A stretch of DNA of 64,000 bases from Clostridiaceae bacterium (GCA_012840395.1 DULL01000034.1:40705-104704), one strand, 5' to 3'. Counted from the stretch's first letter, positions 1-8,151 are shown. Made by a program: numbers and translations. The notes: a model not told the origin generated them from the letters alone.

Positions 1-533
1 CCGACAGCTATTGGCTCACCCTCCGGAACCAGCAGAGAAATACTGCTTTTCCAAAAGTCATAAAAAGCATTATTAAAACTATCCAGGGAAAAGGATGCCA
101 TATAATTCCCATACAGGTTGTATTCACTGGTAGACGAAATAATCTTGCCTGACTCAACTATAGGACCGTCTGGATAACCGGTTCCATTTCCTGTAGGAGT
201 AAAGAAACTGGCATTTATAGCAGCCACTGCTCCTCTTGATTCAGCCAGAGTCTTTGTGGAAGTTAACTTATTAAGAGAATCGGTATTTGCTAATGTGTCA
301 ATTTCAATGTTTTCATTTGATAAGTCCACTCGTATTACATTAATATTCAGCCATCCTTCAACAGTGAAGCGGGTTATGTTTTCATAGGTAACTCCTGATG
401 TAATTGTTTGATAATTAACTGTTTCATAAATGACACGGAAATCAGATTCCGCATATGCAGGGACAATAAGAGTCCAAAACAAAAGTAATAATGATAAAAT
501 AATAGTTATAGTTCTTTTTCTTCTGTAATTCAT
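1..533 (-). CDS. Secreted phosphodiester glycosidase (NAGPA domain) protein, 3' end outside window
   Basis: This is the N-terminal part (about 177 codons) of a minus-strand gene that runs off the left edge. It starts at the ATG complementary to 531-533, behind a TAGGAG ribosome site. Residues 1-25 form a signal peptide: basic MNYRRKR, a Leu/Ile-rich core, and a cleavage-like AYA-E. The stretch GAVAAINASFFTPTG followed by YPDGPIVESGKI matches the conserved core of the NAGPA/phosphodiester glycosidase domain (PF09992), in which an Asn-Ala-Ser-Phe-Phe motif precedes a Gly-rich loop. Known family members cleave sugar-phosphodiester linkages; in Gram-positives they are often wall- or exopolysaccharide-associated. 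It follows the TtcA-like gene by 26 bp and is probably co-transcribed with it. Any C-terminal SLH or copper-amine-oxidase-like repeats would lie outside the window. Confidence 0.75.
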   Translation of the reverse strand, partial: MNYRRKRTITIILSLLLLFWTLIVPAYAESDFRVIYETVNYQTITSGVTYENITRFTVEGWLNINVIRVDLSNENIEIDTLANTDSLNKLTSTKTLAESRGAVAAINASFFTPTGNGTGYPDGPIVESGKIISSTSEYNLYGNYMASFSLDSFNNAFYDFWKSSISLLVPEGEPIAV

Positions 534-559
534 ATGTATCTCCTACTTTTGTGTGAATT

Positions 560-1273
560 TTACCATTCATCAATATGTGAACGCTTTATTGCGCTAAATA
601 TATTGTTTTTTACGCTTTTGTTCTCCCAGAACATTTCTGACAAAAGATTCTTGACATACTGCCTTTTGGTTCTGCCATTGGCAGGACAGGGATTGGAAAC
701 TATCTGAAGGCCATGGATTTTAACAAATTCCTTTATTTCCTTTTCCTCTGTATATATTAAAGGCCTTATAACGGTAATACCTTTGCGGTCAAGATATGTT
801 ACAGGAGAAAAAGTGTGGAAACGGCCTTCATATAAAGTGCTCAGCAACAAGGTTTCCACAACATCATCCCTGTTATGGGCAAGCGCTACTTTATTGCAAT
901 TCAATTTTCTAGCAACATTGTTCAATGCTCCTCGTCGCATATTGGCGCAAAGGGAACAGGGGTTCTTTTCCTGTCTTGCTTCAAATACTATTTTACCAAT
1001 AAGAGTTTCCTCTATTGTGTAATTTATACCTATTTTTTGGCATAATTCCTTTACCGGGGAAAGGTCAAATTCACCTAAGCCCATAGTAAGGGTTACTGCT
1101 TCCAATTCAAATTTTTTTGGATAATACTCCTGAAGCTTTCTTAATGCAACTAGAAGAGTAAGGCTGTCCTTACCTCCTGACACACCCACTGCAATCCTGT
1201 CTCCGTCCTGTATCATATTATAATCCTGTAGAGCTCTTCTGACCTGTCCAAAAACTCTTTTTATAAGCAACAC
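560..1273 (-). CDS. TtcA-like tRNA thiolation PP-loop ATPase
   Basis: This is an N-type ATP pyrophosphatase of the TtcA/TilS superfamily, about 237 aa. The PP-loop SGGKDS is at residues 32-37. A CSLC pair (about 106 and 109) and a later Cys in NPCPANG (about 196) match the three-cysteine arrangement that binds the Fe-S cluster in TtcA, which thiolates cytidine 32 of certain tRNAs. The motif AHNRDDVVETLL is also typical. The start is uncertain. The AGAGGTG ribosome site overlaps a GTG at 1271-1273, and no start codon sits at ideal spacing, so GTG or the following TTG are the options. The gene heads a probable two-gene operon with the secreted NAGPA-domain protein. Whether its substrate is C32 or another position cannot be read from the sequence. 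Confidence 0.8.
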   Translation of the reverse strand: MLLIKRVFGQVRRALQDYNMIQDGDRIAVGVSGGKDSLTLLVALRKLQEYYPKKFELEAVTLTMGLGEFDLSPVKELCQKIGINYTIEETLIGKIVFEARQEKNPCSLCANMRRGALNNVARKLNCNKVALAHNRDDVVETLLLSTLYEGRFHTFSPVTYLDRKGITVIRPLIYTEEKEIKEFVKIHGLQIVSNPCPANGRTKRQYVKNLLSEMFWENKSVKNNIFSAIKRSHIDEW

Positions 1274-1325
1274 CTCTTATAAAATAATGTATGAGTTTAC
1301 ATAATATATAATCACCTTTTAATTT

Positions 1326-1334
1326 ATTATATCA
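1326..1334 (-). promoter_or_regulatory. Extended -10 promoter candidate for the ttcA-like gene
   Basis: Read on the minus strand, these bases are TGATATAAT, an extended -10 (TGnTATAAT). The -35 region 17 bp upstream is weak. The site lies about 55 bp ahead of the ttcA-like start. Confidence 0.4.
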
Positions 1335-1565
1335 TACCGTTAGACGTATTAAGTTAATGTTTTGTTACAGAAAATTGACAACTTATAATATTATTAATAA
1401 AATATAATAAATCATATTTTTGTTTTATCCTGTATAATGATTAATTATGAAGCTATTGGGAGGAAAATTAATATAAACCTGTCTGAATAACACCAGGCAG
1501 AATTGAACAAAAGCTACTATTATAGTAAAATTCTTTTGTCTTAAATATTGTTTTAAATTTTATAT

Positions 1566-1643
1566 CGGGGTGTGGCTCAGTTTGGCTAGAGTGCGTGGTT
1601 TGGGACCATGAGGTCGCAGGTTCAAGTCCTGTCACCCCGACCA
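1566..1643 (+). tRNA. tRNA-Pro (anticodon TGG)
   Basis: A cloverleaf can be folded. Acceptor arm CGGGGTG (1566-1572) pairs with CACCCCG (1633-1639), discriminator A, and CCA is encoded at 1641-1643. The anticodon stem CGTGG/CCATG encloses loop TTTGGGA, giving anticodon TGG (Pro, CCN codons). The T arm contains the expected GGTTCAAGTCC. It stands alone, not in a tRNA cluster. Confidence 0.95.
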
Positions 1644-1949
1644 ATACAAATCAAGCAAGTTTTTCCTGTTATAATAAATCAAATGAATTTCCTAGTGGGA
1701 TTATTGACAATGTAACAATTTTTAAGGATAATTTTTTTTAATAGTATAAATTTATTTCAAAATATCAAAAGGACTAGTATAGTGAGGTATTGCATAAAAT
1801 GTCATCATCAGGAAAAATATATGGTTAAATGTTATGTAGTACAGTGAAAATCCTGTTATTGAGGTATTATATGAATTGCAATTTATAATTAACATGCTAT
1901 TGAGTTTACTGATTTTAATAAGTTCTAACCAATAAAAAAGGAGGGGAAG
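1644..1949. other. AT-rich intergenic region, nothing identified
   Basis: About 300 bp between tRNA-Pro and the leader of the HEAT-repeat gene. It is AT-rich, with no ORF, no convincing promoter pair and no terminator hairpin. A ribosome site (AAAAAGGAGGGG) at its right end serves the 13-codon leader ORF at 1950. Confidence 0.5.
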
Positions 1950-1991
1950 ATGCGGTTTGTATTCAGACAGACCGCATTTTGTTTATTATGA
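1950..1991 (+). CDS. Putative 13-codon leader ORF
   Basis: The only strong ribosome site here (AAAAAGGAGGGG, ending about 1946) sits at correct spacing for the ATG at 1950, not for the HEAT-repeat gene. The ORF encodes MRFVFRQTAFCLL and ends in a TGA that overlaps the ATG of the HEAT gene (ATGA at 1988-1991), an arrangement typical of translational coupling. Its codons form the hairpin described separately. Whether it is translated is inference. Confidence 0.4.
   Translation: MRFVFRQTAFCLL
1951..1987 (+). terminator. Hairpin plus T-rich tract inside the HEAT-gene leader (terminator or attenuator-like)
   Basis: Arms TGCGGTTTGT (1951-1960) and ACAGACCGCA (1967-1976) pair over 10 bp with one G-T wobble and a 6-nt loop. 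TTTTGTTTATT follows directly. The shape is that of an intrinsic terminator, but it lies between a ribosome site and the ATG of the downstream gene. It may be an attenuator, or simply a terminator of the upstream transcript. Confidence 0.5.
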
Positions 1992-3532
1992 AGACTGAAG
2001 AATCTAAAAACGGTGCCATTCCATTACATACCAGGTTGTCAGGGAAATTAAAAAGTTTTTTTACTCTGGAAAATTTAAAAAGTATTTTTTCTCCCCAAAA
2101 AGTAAAGTCTTTTTTTAATTTTAAGGAACTGATACATAAAATTAAAGAAAACAAAATTGCTGCTGTGGTAATTTCAGTTTTAGTACTTCTCATCATATCA
2201 TTATTAATTTTTGTTAAACCTGGCAGCATTAACAGGCATATTAATGCACTTGGAAGCGGAGATATTGAAAAGGCAAAAAAGGCTGAAACTGAACTTGTAA
2301 AGGCCGGAAAACGTGCAGTGGGACCTTTAATGGATGCGGTAAAGAACAGTAAACCAGCTGTAGGATTAGCTGCCGTTAAAATATTGGCTGAAATTGAAGA
2401 CCCCCGGGTTGATGAGTTTTTACGTGAGGTGGTCAGTAATCCTAAAAGAGATATAGATGTAAGGGCGGCAGCCGCAAAAACGTTAGCTGAGGAAGGGGGG
2501 ACTCAGTCTATTGAGTTTCTGGTCTCAGTTTTGACCAAAGAAAAAGATGAGGCCATGGCCGGGAAAATAGGAGATATTCTATGCGGAGCAGGTGAATTAT
2601 CTGTTAATCCGCTTATTTCGGCTATGAAAGAATATGATGTATCTGAGAATTCTCCTGCGGGAATTCTGATACGTATTGGAGAATCTTCGGTGGAACCATT
2701 GATAAAAGTACTTTCAGACGGAAGCACAGAGGCAAAGAAATGTGCAATTTTTGCATTAGGTAAAATTGGAGACAGGAGGGCAATAGACCCTTTAATAAAG
2801 TCACTACAAGATAATAAAGATTCCGGAATAAGGGATGTATCTTTTGAAGCACTTTCTGTTTTTGGCAAAGAATACATATCTGAGTTATTTCCATTGCTGA
2901 AAATTGAAGATGAAGATATTAAAGTAAGGGCTATAAAGCTTTTTGCAGACTTAGGCAATTCAGAGGCAATAAAACCTTTATTTAATGTTATTTTAGAAAA
3001 GGATACACATTTACATGAAGAAATCTTTGAAGCTTTTTCAAGGCTAGGTGATGCAGGAATCGGCGCGTTAATAGCATCCTTCAAAATTCCTGATAAAGAT
3101 GTAAAAGTTGGAGCTGCAAAGAAGTTAATAGAAATTGGTGAACCGGCTGTAAACAGCTTGATTTTTGCTTTGAAAGAGGAGGACTATTCTATACGCTGGC
3201 TGTCTGCCGCAACCTTATGCAAATTAAGTCATCTGCCGTTAGTCAAAAGGCTTGTGAGTGAAATAGATGATGACATAAGTGAAGAAGATATTGAGATGGC
3301 TTCATGGGCTTATCCATTCTATATACTTATGGGAGTCCCGGGTTCAGATGAAATTATGGTAAAGGCTCTGGAAAAATACGGCGACGAGGTAATGGCTGAA
3401 GATTTTATGAACTGCGGCAATAAAATACTTGCGGATGCTGCTTACAAATGGGCTGAAGATAACGGCTTTGAAGTGGAACAGAAGGAAAGTACAGTAGGCA
3501 CACTCAAGTGGGGTTCAGCCCAGGAATCATGA
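1988..3532 (+). CDS. Membrane-anchored HEAT-repeat protein
   Basis: About 514 aa. The N-terminal 55 residues are basic and probably cytoplasmic. One transmembrane helix follows (about 56-78, AAVVISVLVLLIISLLIFV). The rest is a run of roughly ten HEAT/PBS-lyase-type repeats, each a pair of helices, with repeated phrases such as ALGKIGDRRAIDPLIKSL and KKLIEIGEPAVNSLIFAL. HEAT arrays are scaffolds for protein binding; no catalytic motif is visible, so no function is assigned. The start is taken as ATG 1988, which overlaps the leader-ORF stop. A TTG at 1979 in the same frame is possible but has no ribosome site. The next gene is 130 bp away, so it may be monocistronic. Confidence 0.75.
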   Translation: MKTEESKNGAIPLHTRLSGKLKSFFTLENLKSIFSPQKVKSFFNFKELIHKIKENKIAAVVISVLVLLIISLLIFVKPGSINRHINALGSGDIEKAKKAETELVKAGKRAVGPLMDAVKNSKPAVGLAAVKILAEIEDPRVDEFLREVVSNPKRDIDVRAAAAKTLAEEGGTQSIEFLVSVLTKEKDEAMAGKIGDILCGAGELSVNPLISAMKEYDVSENSPAGILIRIGESSVEPLIKVLSDGSTEAKKCAIFALGKIGDRRAIDPLIKSLQDNKDSGIRDVSFEALSVFGKEYISELFPLLKIEDEDIKVRAIKLFADLGNSEAIKPLFNVILEKDTHLHEEIFEAFSRLGDAGIGALIASFKIPDKDVKVGAAKKLIEIGEPAVNSLIFALKEEDYSIRWLSAATLCKLSHLPLVKRLVSEIDDDISEEDIEMASWAYPFYILMGVPGSDEIMVKALEKYGDEVMAEDFMNCGNKILADAAYKWAEDNGFEVEQKESTVGTLKWGSAQES

Positions 3533-3664
3533 TATTTTTTGAGATAAAATAACTGATTTTTTAAGGGAGTATCTATATTTACAAAATTTATACCGGAGTA
3601 TATTATTTATAATATATATTTAAAGTTTTCGTTTAAGGAATTATTGTAAAAAAAGGGGGATTTT

Positions 3665-4126
3665 ATGCCAAAAGAAATAATGACTCGCAAAGCATCAGAT
3701 AATGAATATCTGCATAAGGATTTCCATTTAGCAATGAATACCGGTATTGATTATCTGCATAAGAAGTATGGTGAACATGCAGTAAGAGAATATCTGAAAA
3801 GATTTGCGAAAAATTTCTATGCTCCGCTGACTGAAGCCTTAAAAACAAGGGGTCTAGTTGCTTTGAAGGAGCATTTTGAACATATATATAAGGTAGAACG
3901 GTCAAATGCGAATATTACTTTAAAAGATGATGAATTGACAATTTCTGTTGATATATGTCCGGCTGTTGAGTATATCAGGAAAAACAATGCTAAGGTGGCA
4001 GACCTTTTTTATGAAACTACCAAAACAGTGAATGAAACAATTTGCGAAGGAACACCTTACGCTTTTGAACTAATTGAGTATAATCAAGAAACTGGCGGCG
4101 GAACGCAGCGCTTTTACAGGAGGTAG
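3665..4126 (+). CDS. Unknown protein, possible ATC-hydrolase-like family
   Basis: 153 aa, soluble, no signal peptide, behind a good GGGGG ribosome site. It contains an N-terminal helical part (HKDFHLAMNTGIDYLHKKYG), a CPAVEYIR segment about two thirds along, and ends in a Gly/Arg-rich GGGTQRFYRR. The helical-plus-CP layout resembles the L-2-amino-thiazoline-4-carboxylic acid hydrolase-like family (PF14196), but this is recalled resemblance, not demonstrated. The next gene starts 7 bp downstream, shares the CPxxxxxxE-type core spacing and is likely a diverged partner. The two are probably translated together, just ahead of a PHP-domain phosphoesterase. Confidence 0.55.
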   Translation: MPKEIMTRKASDNEYLHKDFHLAMNTGIDYLHKKYGEHAVREYLKRFAKNFYAPLTEALKTRGLVALKEHFEHIYKVERSNANITLKDDELTISVDICPAVEYIRKNNAKVADLFYETTKTVNETICEGTPYAFELIEYNQETGGGTQRFYRR

Positions 4127-4132
4127 TGCATA

Positions 4133-4558
4133 ATGATTTCATGTACAGAATTTATACCTGCATATAGTGAATTGTTTAATTTCCTTGAAGAATTAGGTGG
4201 AAAGGAAGCAGTTAAAGAATATTGGGATTACTGTTTTGATGGCCCCAAACCTTTAAAAAAACTCGTTGAAGAACATAGCATAAAGGGATGTTGGCTATAT
4301 TGGACCCGTACTCTCAATGAGGAGGCCGCAGATTTTACACTTGAGTTGGATGAAGAAGCCGGTGAGTTTAATCTTTATATGCATCATTGTCCTTCAAAAG
4401 GAAGATTACTGGAATTTACTCATATTAAGCCTTATCATGCATACTGTGAGCACTGCGATTATTACCGCAAATCATTAGAGCCTTTAGGTTATGAATATCA
4501 TATTGATTTATCAGAATGTGATAAGGCTAAATGTACAATTAAGGTCAGAAGGAAGTAA
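4133..4558 (+). CDS. Unknown Cys-rich small protein, partner of the preceding gene
   Basis: 141 aa, soluble. Cysteines are frequent and partly paired: HHCPSKG in the middle, then YCEHCDYY, and SECDKAKC near the end. This could bind a metal or a cofactor. The N-terminal half (FLEELGGKEAVKEYWDYCF) parallels the helical start of the upstream protein, which suggests shared ancestry. The ribosome site (ACAGGAGG) lies inside the end of the upstream gene, consistent with one transcript. No confident family assignment and no function can be given. Confidence 0.55.
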   Translation: MISCTEFIPAYSELFNFLEELGGKEAVKEYWDYCFDGPKPLKKLVEEHSIKGCWLYWTRTLNEEAADFTLELDEEAGEFNLYMHHCPSKGRLLEFTHIKPYHAYCEHCDYYRKSLEPLGYEYHIDLSECDKAKCTIKVRRK

Positions 4559-4604
4559 ACAAAAGTTTTTCATTTACAAACATTAATAAGGAGGACAAAA
4601 GTTA

Positions 4605-5486
4605 ATGAAGCTTTACAATGATAAGTTTAAATGGTACAGAGGAGGATTGCACATTCATACAACAGCTTCTGACGGAAAGGTTTCTTCTGAAGAATGTGTA
4701 GAATTATATAAAAATAATGGTTATGATTTTATTGCCATAACAGATCATTGGAAGATAACAGAAATACCGTCCAGAGAAGATTTTATAGTATTAAAAGGTT
4801 GTGAATATGATTTTCTTGACAGCGAAAAAAGATCCACATGCCATATAGTTGCTGTTGGTATTGAAAAAGCGCTAATTAAAGGTGAAGTATCCACCAGACA
4901 GTATGCAATAGATGATATCAGAAAACAAGGCGGAATATCAATAATAGCCCATCCCCACTGGTCCTATATGTCTACTGAAGAATTAATTGCTTTAAAAGAT
5001 TACGATGGCATAGAAATATATAATTCTGTATGTGATGTAGAAAGGGATACAGGAGATGGTTCCAGTTATATTGACGCAATTTCCATAAAAGGCTTGACAC
5101 CAAAAATATTTGCCACCGATGATACTCACAGGTATTCTTATGAACTGTTTAAAGGATTTATTATGGTTAACAGTCCTGAGTTTACTGCTGAGGCTTTAAT
5201 AGACAATATCAGAAAAGGAAATTTCTATAGTTCCCAGGGGCCAAAAATATATCAGATTGAAGTTGAGGAAGACTATATTCGTATTGAGACTTCTCCACTT
5301 AAAAAGATTATTTTTCATCCTGATTCATCCTGGACAGGAACAAATTATTTGGCTGAGGATGGAAAAAGCTTGACTGAAGCTGTTCATAAAATCCATCCCC
5401 TCAATCGCAGTATAAGAGTTGAAGGAATAGATGAAATGGGCAGAAAAGTTTGGAGTCAGCATATTAAAGTAAATGTAAAAAAATAA
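4605..5486 (+). CDS. PHP-domain metal-dependent phosphoesterase
   Basis: 293 aa. The first PHP motif is clear at residues 16-24 (HIHTTASDG). It is followed by FIAITDHW (about 46-53), which supplies further metal ligands, then an IIAHPHW motif near residue 120 and a TDDTH motif near 185. These four blocks are the metal-binding set of the PHP superfamily, whose members hydrolyse phosphoester bonds of sugars, nucleotides or histidinol phosphate. The substrate is unknown. The C-terminal 90 residues look like a beta-rich appended domain. The ribosome site AAGGAGG is well placed for ATG 4605. fabZ starts 18 bp downstream and may be co-transcribed. Confidence 0.8.
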   Translation: MKLYNDKFKWYRGGLHIHTTASDGKVSSEECVELYKNNGYDFIAITDHWKITEIPSREDFIVLKGCEYDFLDSEKRSTCHIVAVGIEKALIKGEVSTRQYAIDDIRKQGGISIIAHPHWSYMSTEELIALKDYDGIEIYNSVCDVERDTGDGSSYIDAISIKGLTPKIFATDDTHRYSYELFKGFIMVNSPEFTAEALIDNIRKGNFYSSQGPKIYQIEVEEDYIRIETSPLKKIIFHPDSSWTGTNYLAEDGKSLTEAVHKIHPLNRSIRVEGIDEMGRKVWSQHIKVNVKK

Positions 5487-5504
5487 CTTAAAGGGGTTTT
5501 GGCC

Positions 5505-5936
5505 ATGAAAAATATTGATATTCAGAGCATAATACCTCACAGATATCCTTTCCTGCTGGTGGACAAGATAATTGAAATTGAACCTGGAAAAAGAGCGGTA
5601 GGAATAAAGAACGTTACAATTAACGAACCTTTCTTTCAGGGCCACTTTCCTGGAAATCCCATAATGCCCGGGGTGCTTATTGTAGAAGCATTGGCACAAA
5701 CAGCCTGTGTAGCAGGGCTCATGCTCGAGGAAAACAGAGGTAAGCTTGGTGTGTTTACAGGTATTGAGTCCATGAAATTCAGAAGGCAGGTTGTACCTGG
5801 AGATACACTTAAACTTGAAGCTGAGTTTTTAGTCTTTAAGATGGGTATGGGTAAGGTTAAGGTAAAAGCTACAGTTGAGGATCAAGTTGCTGCAGAAGGA
5901 GAAATTAAGTTTGCATTGATAAGTACAGAGAAATAA
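5505..5936 (+). CDS. fabZ: 3-hydroxyacyl-ACP dehydratase FabZ
   Basis: 143 aa, the usual length of FabZ, a hotdog-fold enzyme that dehydrates (3R)-hydroxyacyl-ACP in type II fatty-acid synthesis. The N-terminal [11 protein letters not shown] and the active-site helix region [20 protein letters not shown] are diagnostic; the catalytic pair is His47 and Glu61. ATG 5505 is chosen because AAAGGGG lies about 9 bp upstream; a TTG at 5499 in the same frame is too close. The other fab genes are not adjacent, so this copy is separate from the main fatty-acid cluster within the window. It converges with murC. Confidence 0.93.
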   Translation: MKNIDIQSIIPHRYPFLLVDKIIEIEPGKRAVGIKNVTINEPFFQGHFPGNPIMPGVLIVEALAQTACVAGLMLEENRGKLGVFTGIESMKFRRQVVPGDTLKLEAEFLVFKMGMGKVKVKATVEDQVAAEGEIKFALISTEK

Positions 5937-6009
5937 GTATATTCCCTAAAACTGCATTTAGAGCCCAAAAAGCTGAATATATAGATACAATTAATATTGA
6001 TATATTAAA

Positions 6010-6063
6010 AAGGAGGAAAAAGGGACGGTGTTCTGTTGACCATAGGTTAACAAGACACCGTCC
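6010..6063 (-). terminator. Terminator of murC, REP-like hairpin
   Basis: Arms 6023-6031 (GGACGGTGT) and 6055-6063 (ACACCGTCC) pair perfectly. Inner bases extend the stem to about 19 positions with two mismatches and a wobble, loop about 4 nt. On the minus strand it is followed by CTTTTTCCTCCTTTTT, so it should terminate murC. On the plus strand there is no U-tract, so fabZ is not served equally well. Confidence 0.75.
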
Positions 6064-6088
6064 GCGCAATTTCCAAGTTCTATTAACT

Positions 6089-7507
6089 TTAACTGACTGC
6101 TTTAATACCTTCGCTTTGTAAAAAAATTTCTCCAACCTTGCTGATGTTGCCTGCACCCATTGTAACCACAATATCACCAGGAGAAGCATTTTCATGAAGA
6201 TATTTTGCTATCTCTGTAAAATCTGAAATATATATGGCTTTTTCACCGTAAGAGTTTATTTTTTTTACCAGCATACTGGAATGGATTTCACCAGTATCCA
6301 GTTCTCTTGCTGCATAAATATCGGAAATAATTACTACATCAGCATCTGAAAAAGAAGTCGCAAATTCATCCAGAAGATACTTTGCCCTTGAATAGGTATG
6401 GGGCTGAAAAACACACCAGATTTTAGAAGGATTGCAATTCTTAGCGCTCTTTAGAGTAGCTTTAATTTCAGAAGGATGATGGGCATAATCATCAAATACC
6501 CTAATATTATTTATTACCCCTTTTAACTCAAATCGCTGATGAACTCCTGTAAATTTAAGTAATGCAGATTTTATTGAAGCAATGCTGCAACCCAGAGCAT
6601 TACATGCAGCTATAGCTCCTAAAGAATTACTTACATTGTGCATACCTGTGACTTGCAGTTTGATTCCGGTAATTTCTTTTTTATTTTTCAGGAGTGTATA
6701 TGTAGTTGTTCCATCACTGTCAAACTTAATATTAGTAGCACTCCACAAAGCATTTTCAGATTTAATTCCGAATGTGATTTTATTGCAGGATAATTTGTCA
6801 AGCAACCAGGAAACATTTGGATCATCAACACAGGCAACAATATAACCATCTTGAGGGATACGGTTGGAAAATTTAAGGAAATATTCTTTTACATGTTCTA
6901 TATTTTTGAAATAATCAGCATGGTCATATTCAATATTCAATATTACAGCCATATTCGGATGAAATTTCAGAAAGCTTCCCTGGTATTCACAGGCTTCTGC
7001 CACCATGTAATTGTTACTTCCAAGCCTTGTGGTTCCACCTATTGATTCCAGCTCTGCACCTATATGTACGGTTGGGTCAAGACCGGATTCCATCATTATT
7101 GTAGAAATCATGGAAGTAGTTGTTGTTTTACCGTGAGTACCTGAAACTGTAATACGGTAATTATATTTTTTCATAATCATGCCTAATAAAGTTGCCCTGT
7201 CAATGGTAGGTATATTTAATTTTCTTGCCTTTTGCAATTCAGGATTATTATGGTTAATTGCGGCAGTATAAACAACCAGATCCTGATTATCAATATTTTC
7301 TTCACTATGGTAGGGAATAATTTTTGCACCCATTTTTTCCAGTTTTAATGTTTTGTTCGATGTTTTCACATCGGAACCTGATACCTTGTATCCTAAACTT
7401 ATCAAAATTTCAGCCAGGCCACTCATGCTGATTCCATCAATACCTATAAGATGGATATATTTGATTTCAGGACAATCTAAAAAATAAAATTCTGTATTTT
7501 CAGGCAA
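6089..7507 (-). CDS. murC: UDP-N-acetylmuramate--L-alanine ligase MurC
   Basis: About 472 aa. MurC adds L-Ala to UDP-MurNAc, the first peptide step of peptidoglycan precursor synthesis in the cytoplasm. The ATP-binding loop SGTHGKTTTTS lies at about residues 122-132. NIEYDHADYF and DDYAHHPSEI are typical Mur-ligase blocks, and the N-terminal Rossmann motif reads LIGIDGISMSG. Family members usually have GIGGIGMSG here, so the Asp is unusual. The start is set at TTG 7505-7507, because AGAGGAG sits 8 bp upstream of it; the GTG at 7514-7516 is only 1 bp from that site. It is transcribed alone, convergent with fabZ and divergent from spoVG. Confidence 0.92.
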   Translation of the reverse strand: MPENTEFYFLDCPEIKYIHLIGIDGISMSGLAEILISLGYKVSGSDVKTSNKTLKLEKMGAKIIPYHSEENIDNQDLVVYTAAINHNNPELQKARKLNIPTIDRATLLGMIMKKYNYRITVSGTHGKTTTTSMISTIMMESGLDPTVHIGAELESIGGTTRLGSNNYMVAEACEYQGSFLKFHPNMAVILNIEYDHADYFKNIEHVKEYFLKFSNRIPQDGYIVACVDDPNVSWLLDKLSCNKITFGIKSENALWSATNIKFDSDGTTTYTLLKNKKEITGIKLQVTGMHNVSNSLGAIAACNALGCSIASIKSALLKFTGVHQRFELKGVINNIRVFDDYAHHPSEIKATLKSAKNCNPSKIWCVFQPHTYSRAKYLLDEFATSFSDADVVIISDIYAARELDTGEIHSSMLVKKINSYGEKAIYISDFTEIAKYLHENASPGDIVVTMGAGNISKVGEIFLQSEGIKAVS

Positions 7508-7806
7508 AACAAACACTCCTCTGGTATTCTTCTATTGACAGCAAACTTAAATGTCTGTTATATAAATTCCACTATTTATTATTGACAATATATAAAAACT
7601 ATTATCTTTATTTCCAATAAATAAATGATACAATATTTTTTTTTAAAAGTAAAACTTAACGTGTTTGGTAATTTTTAATTATACTTACCGTAGATATTAT
7701 ATGATATTTTTAGAAAAAATATTAACAATGGTCATGTAGCCATATAATCTATTTTTAATAAATAATAAAATTTTAAATAAAATATTTGGAAATTTCAAAA
7801 AAAAAA
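7508..7806. other. Divergent murC-spoVG intergenic region with a sigma-A-like element
   Basis: About 300 AT-rich bases. On the plus strand TTGACA (7535-7540) is followed 17-18 bp later by TTATAT/TATATA (7558-7564), a plausible vegetative promoter that would give a long leader into spoVG. A second TTGACA at 7583-7588 lacks a good -10. No terminator or ORF is seen. Confidence 0.4.
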
Positions 7807-7833
7807 GAAGGAAAATAAAAATCTTCATCGAAT
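7807..7833 (+). promoter_or_regulatory. Sigma-H-type promoter of spoVG
   Basis: GAAGGAAAA (7807-7815), an 11-bp spacer, and ATCGAAT (7827-7833) fit the Bacillus sigma-H consensus (RnAGGAwWW, 11-12 bp, RnnGAAT) at every defined position. The spoVG ATG is 40 bp downstream. spoVG is the classical sigma-H target, so sequence and context agree. Confidence 0.75.
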
Positions 7834-7872
7834 ATAATAATAACATTATAATTACGGAAGGTGGTAGCATCT

Positions 7873-8139
7873 ATGGAAATTACTGATGTCCGCATTAGGA
7901 AAATCGATGTAGAGGGAAAAATGAAAGCGGTTGTTTCTGTTACATTTGATAATGAATTTGTAGTTCATGATATTAAAGTAATAGAAAGCCAAAATGGTCT
8001 TTTCATAGCTATGCCAAGCAGAAAAACACCCGATGGAGAATTCAAAGATATTGCACACCCGATAAATGCAGTCACTAGAGAAAAAATTCAGACAGCTATC
8101 TTAAATAAATATGAATCAATGACTGTTATAGAAGAATAA
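7873..8139 (+). CDS. spoVG: Septation / sporulation regulator SpoVG
   Basis: 88 aa, near the family length. SpoVG is a small nucleic-acid-binding regulator affecting septation, sporulation and, in several Firmicutes, virulence or capsule genes. The start [10 protein letters not shown], the middle [19 protein letters not shown] and the closing [14 protein letters not shown] are hallmark sequences. ATG 7873 is used because AAGGTGG lies 8 bp upstream; the longer in-frame GTG at 7861 overlaps that ribosome site. It is preceded by a sigma-H-type promoter and followed by a terminator, so it is probably expressed on its own at the onset of stationary phase. Confidence 0.95.
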   Translation: MEITDVRIRKIDVEGKMKAVVSVTFDNEFVVHDIKVIESQNGLFIAMPSRKTPDGEFKDIAHPINAVTREKIQTAILNKYESMTVIEE

Positions 8140-8151
8140 ATTTTGTTTTAC

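Noticed and set aside
2503..3084. 193-codon minus-strand ORF opposite the HEAT-repeat gene
   Set aside because: Ser/Ile-rich shadow produced by the repeated helices on the coding strand.
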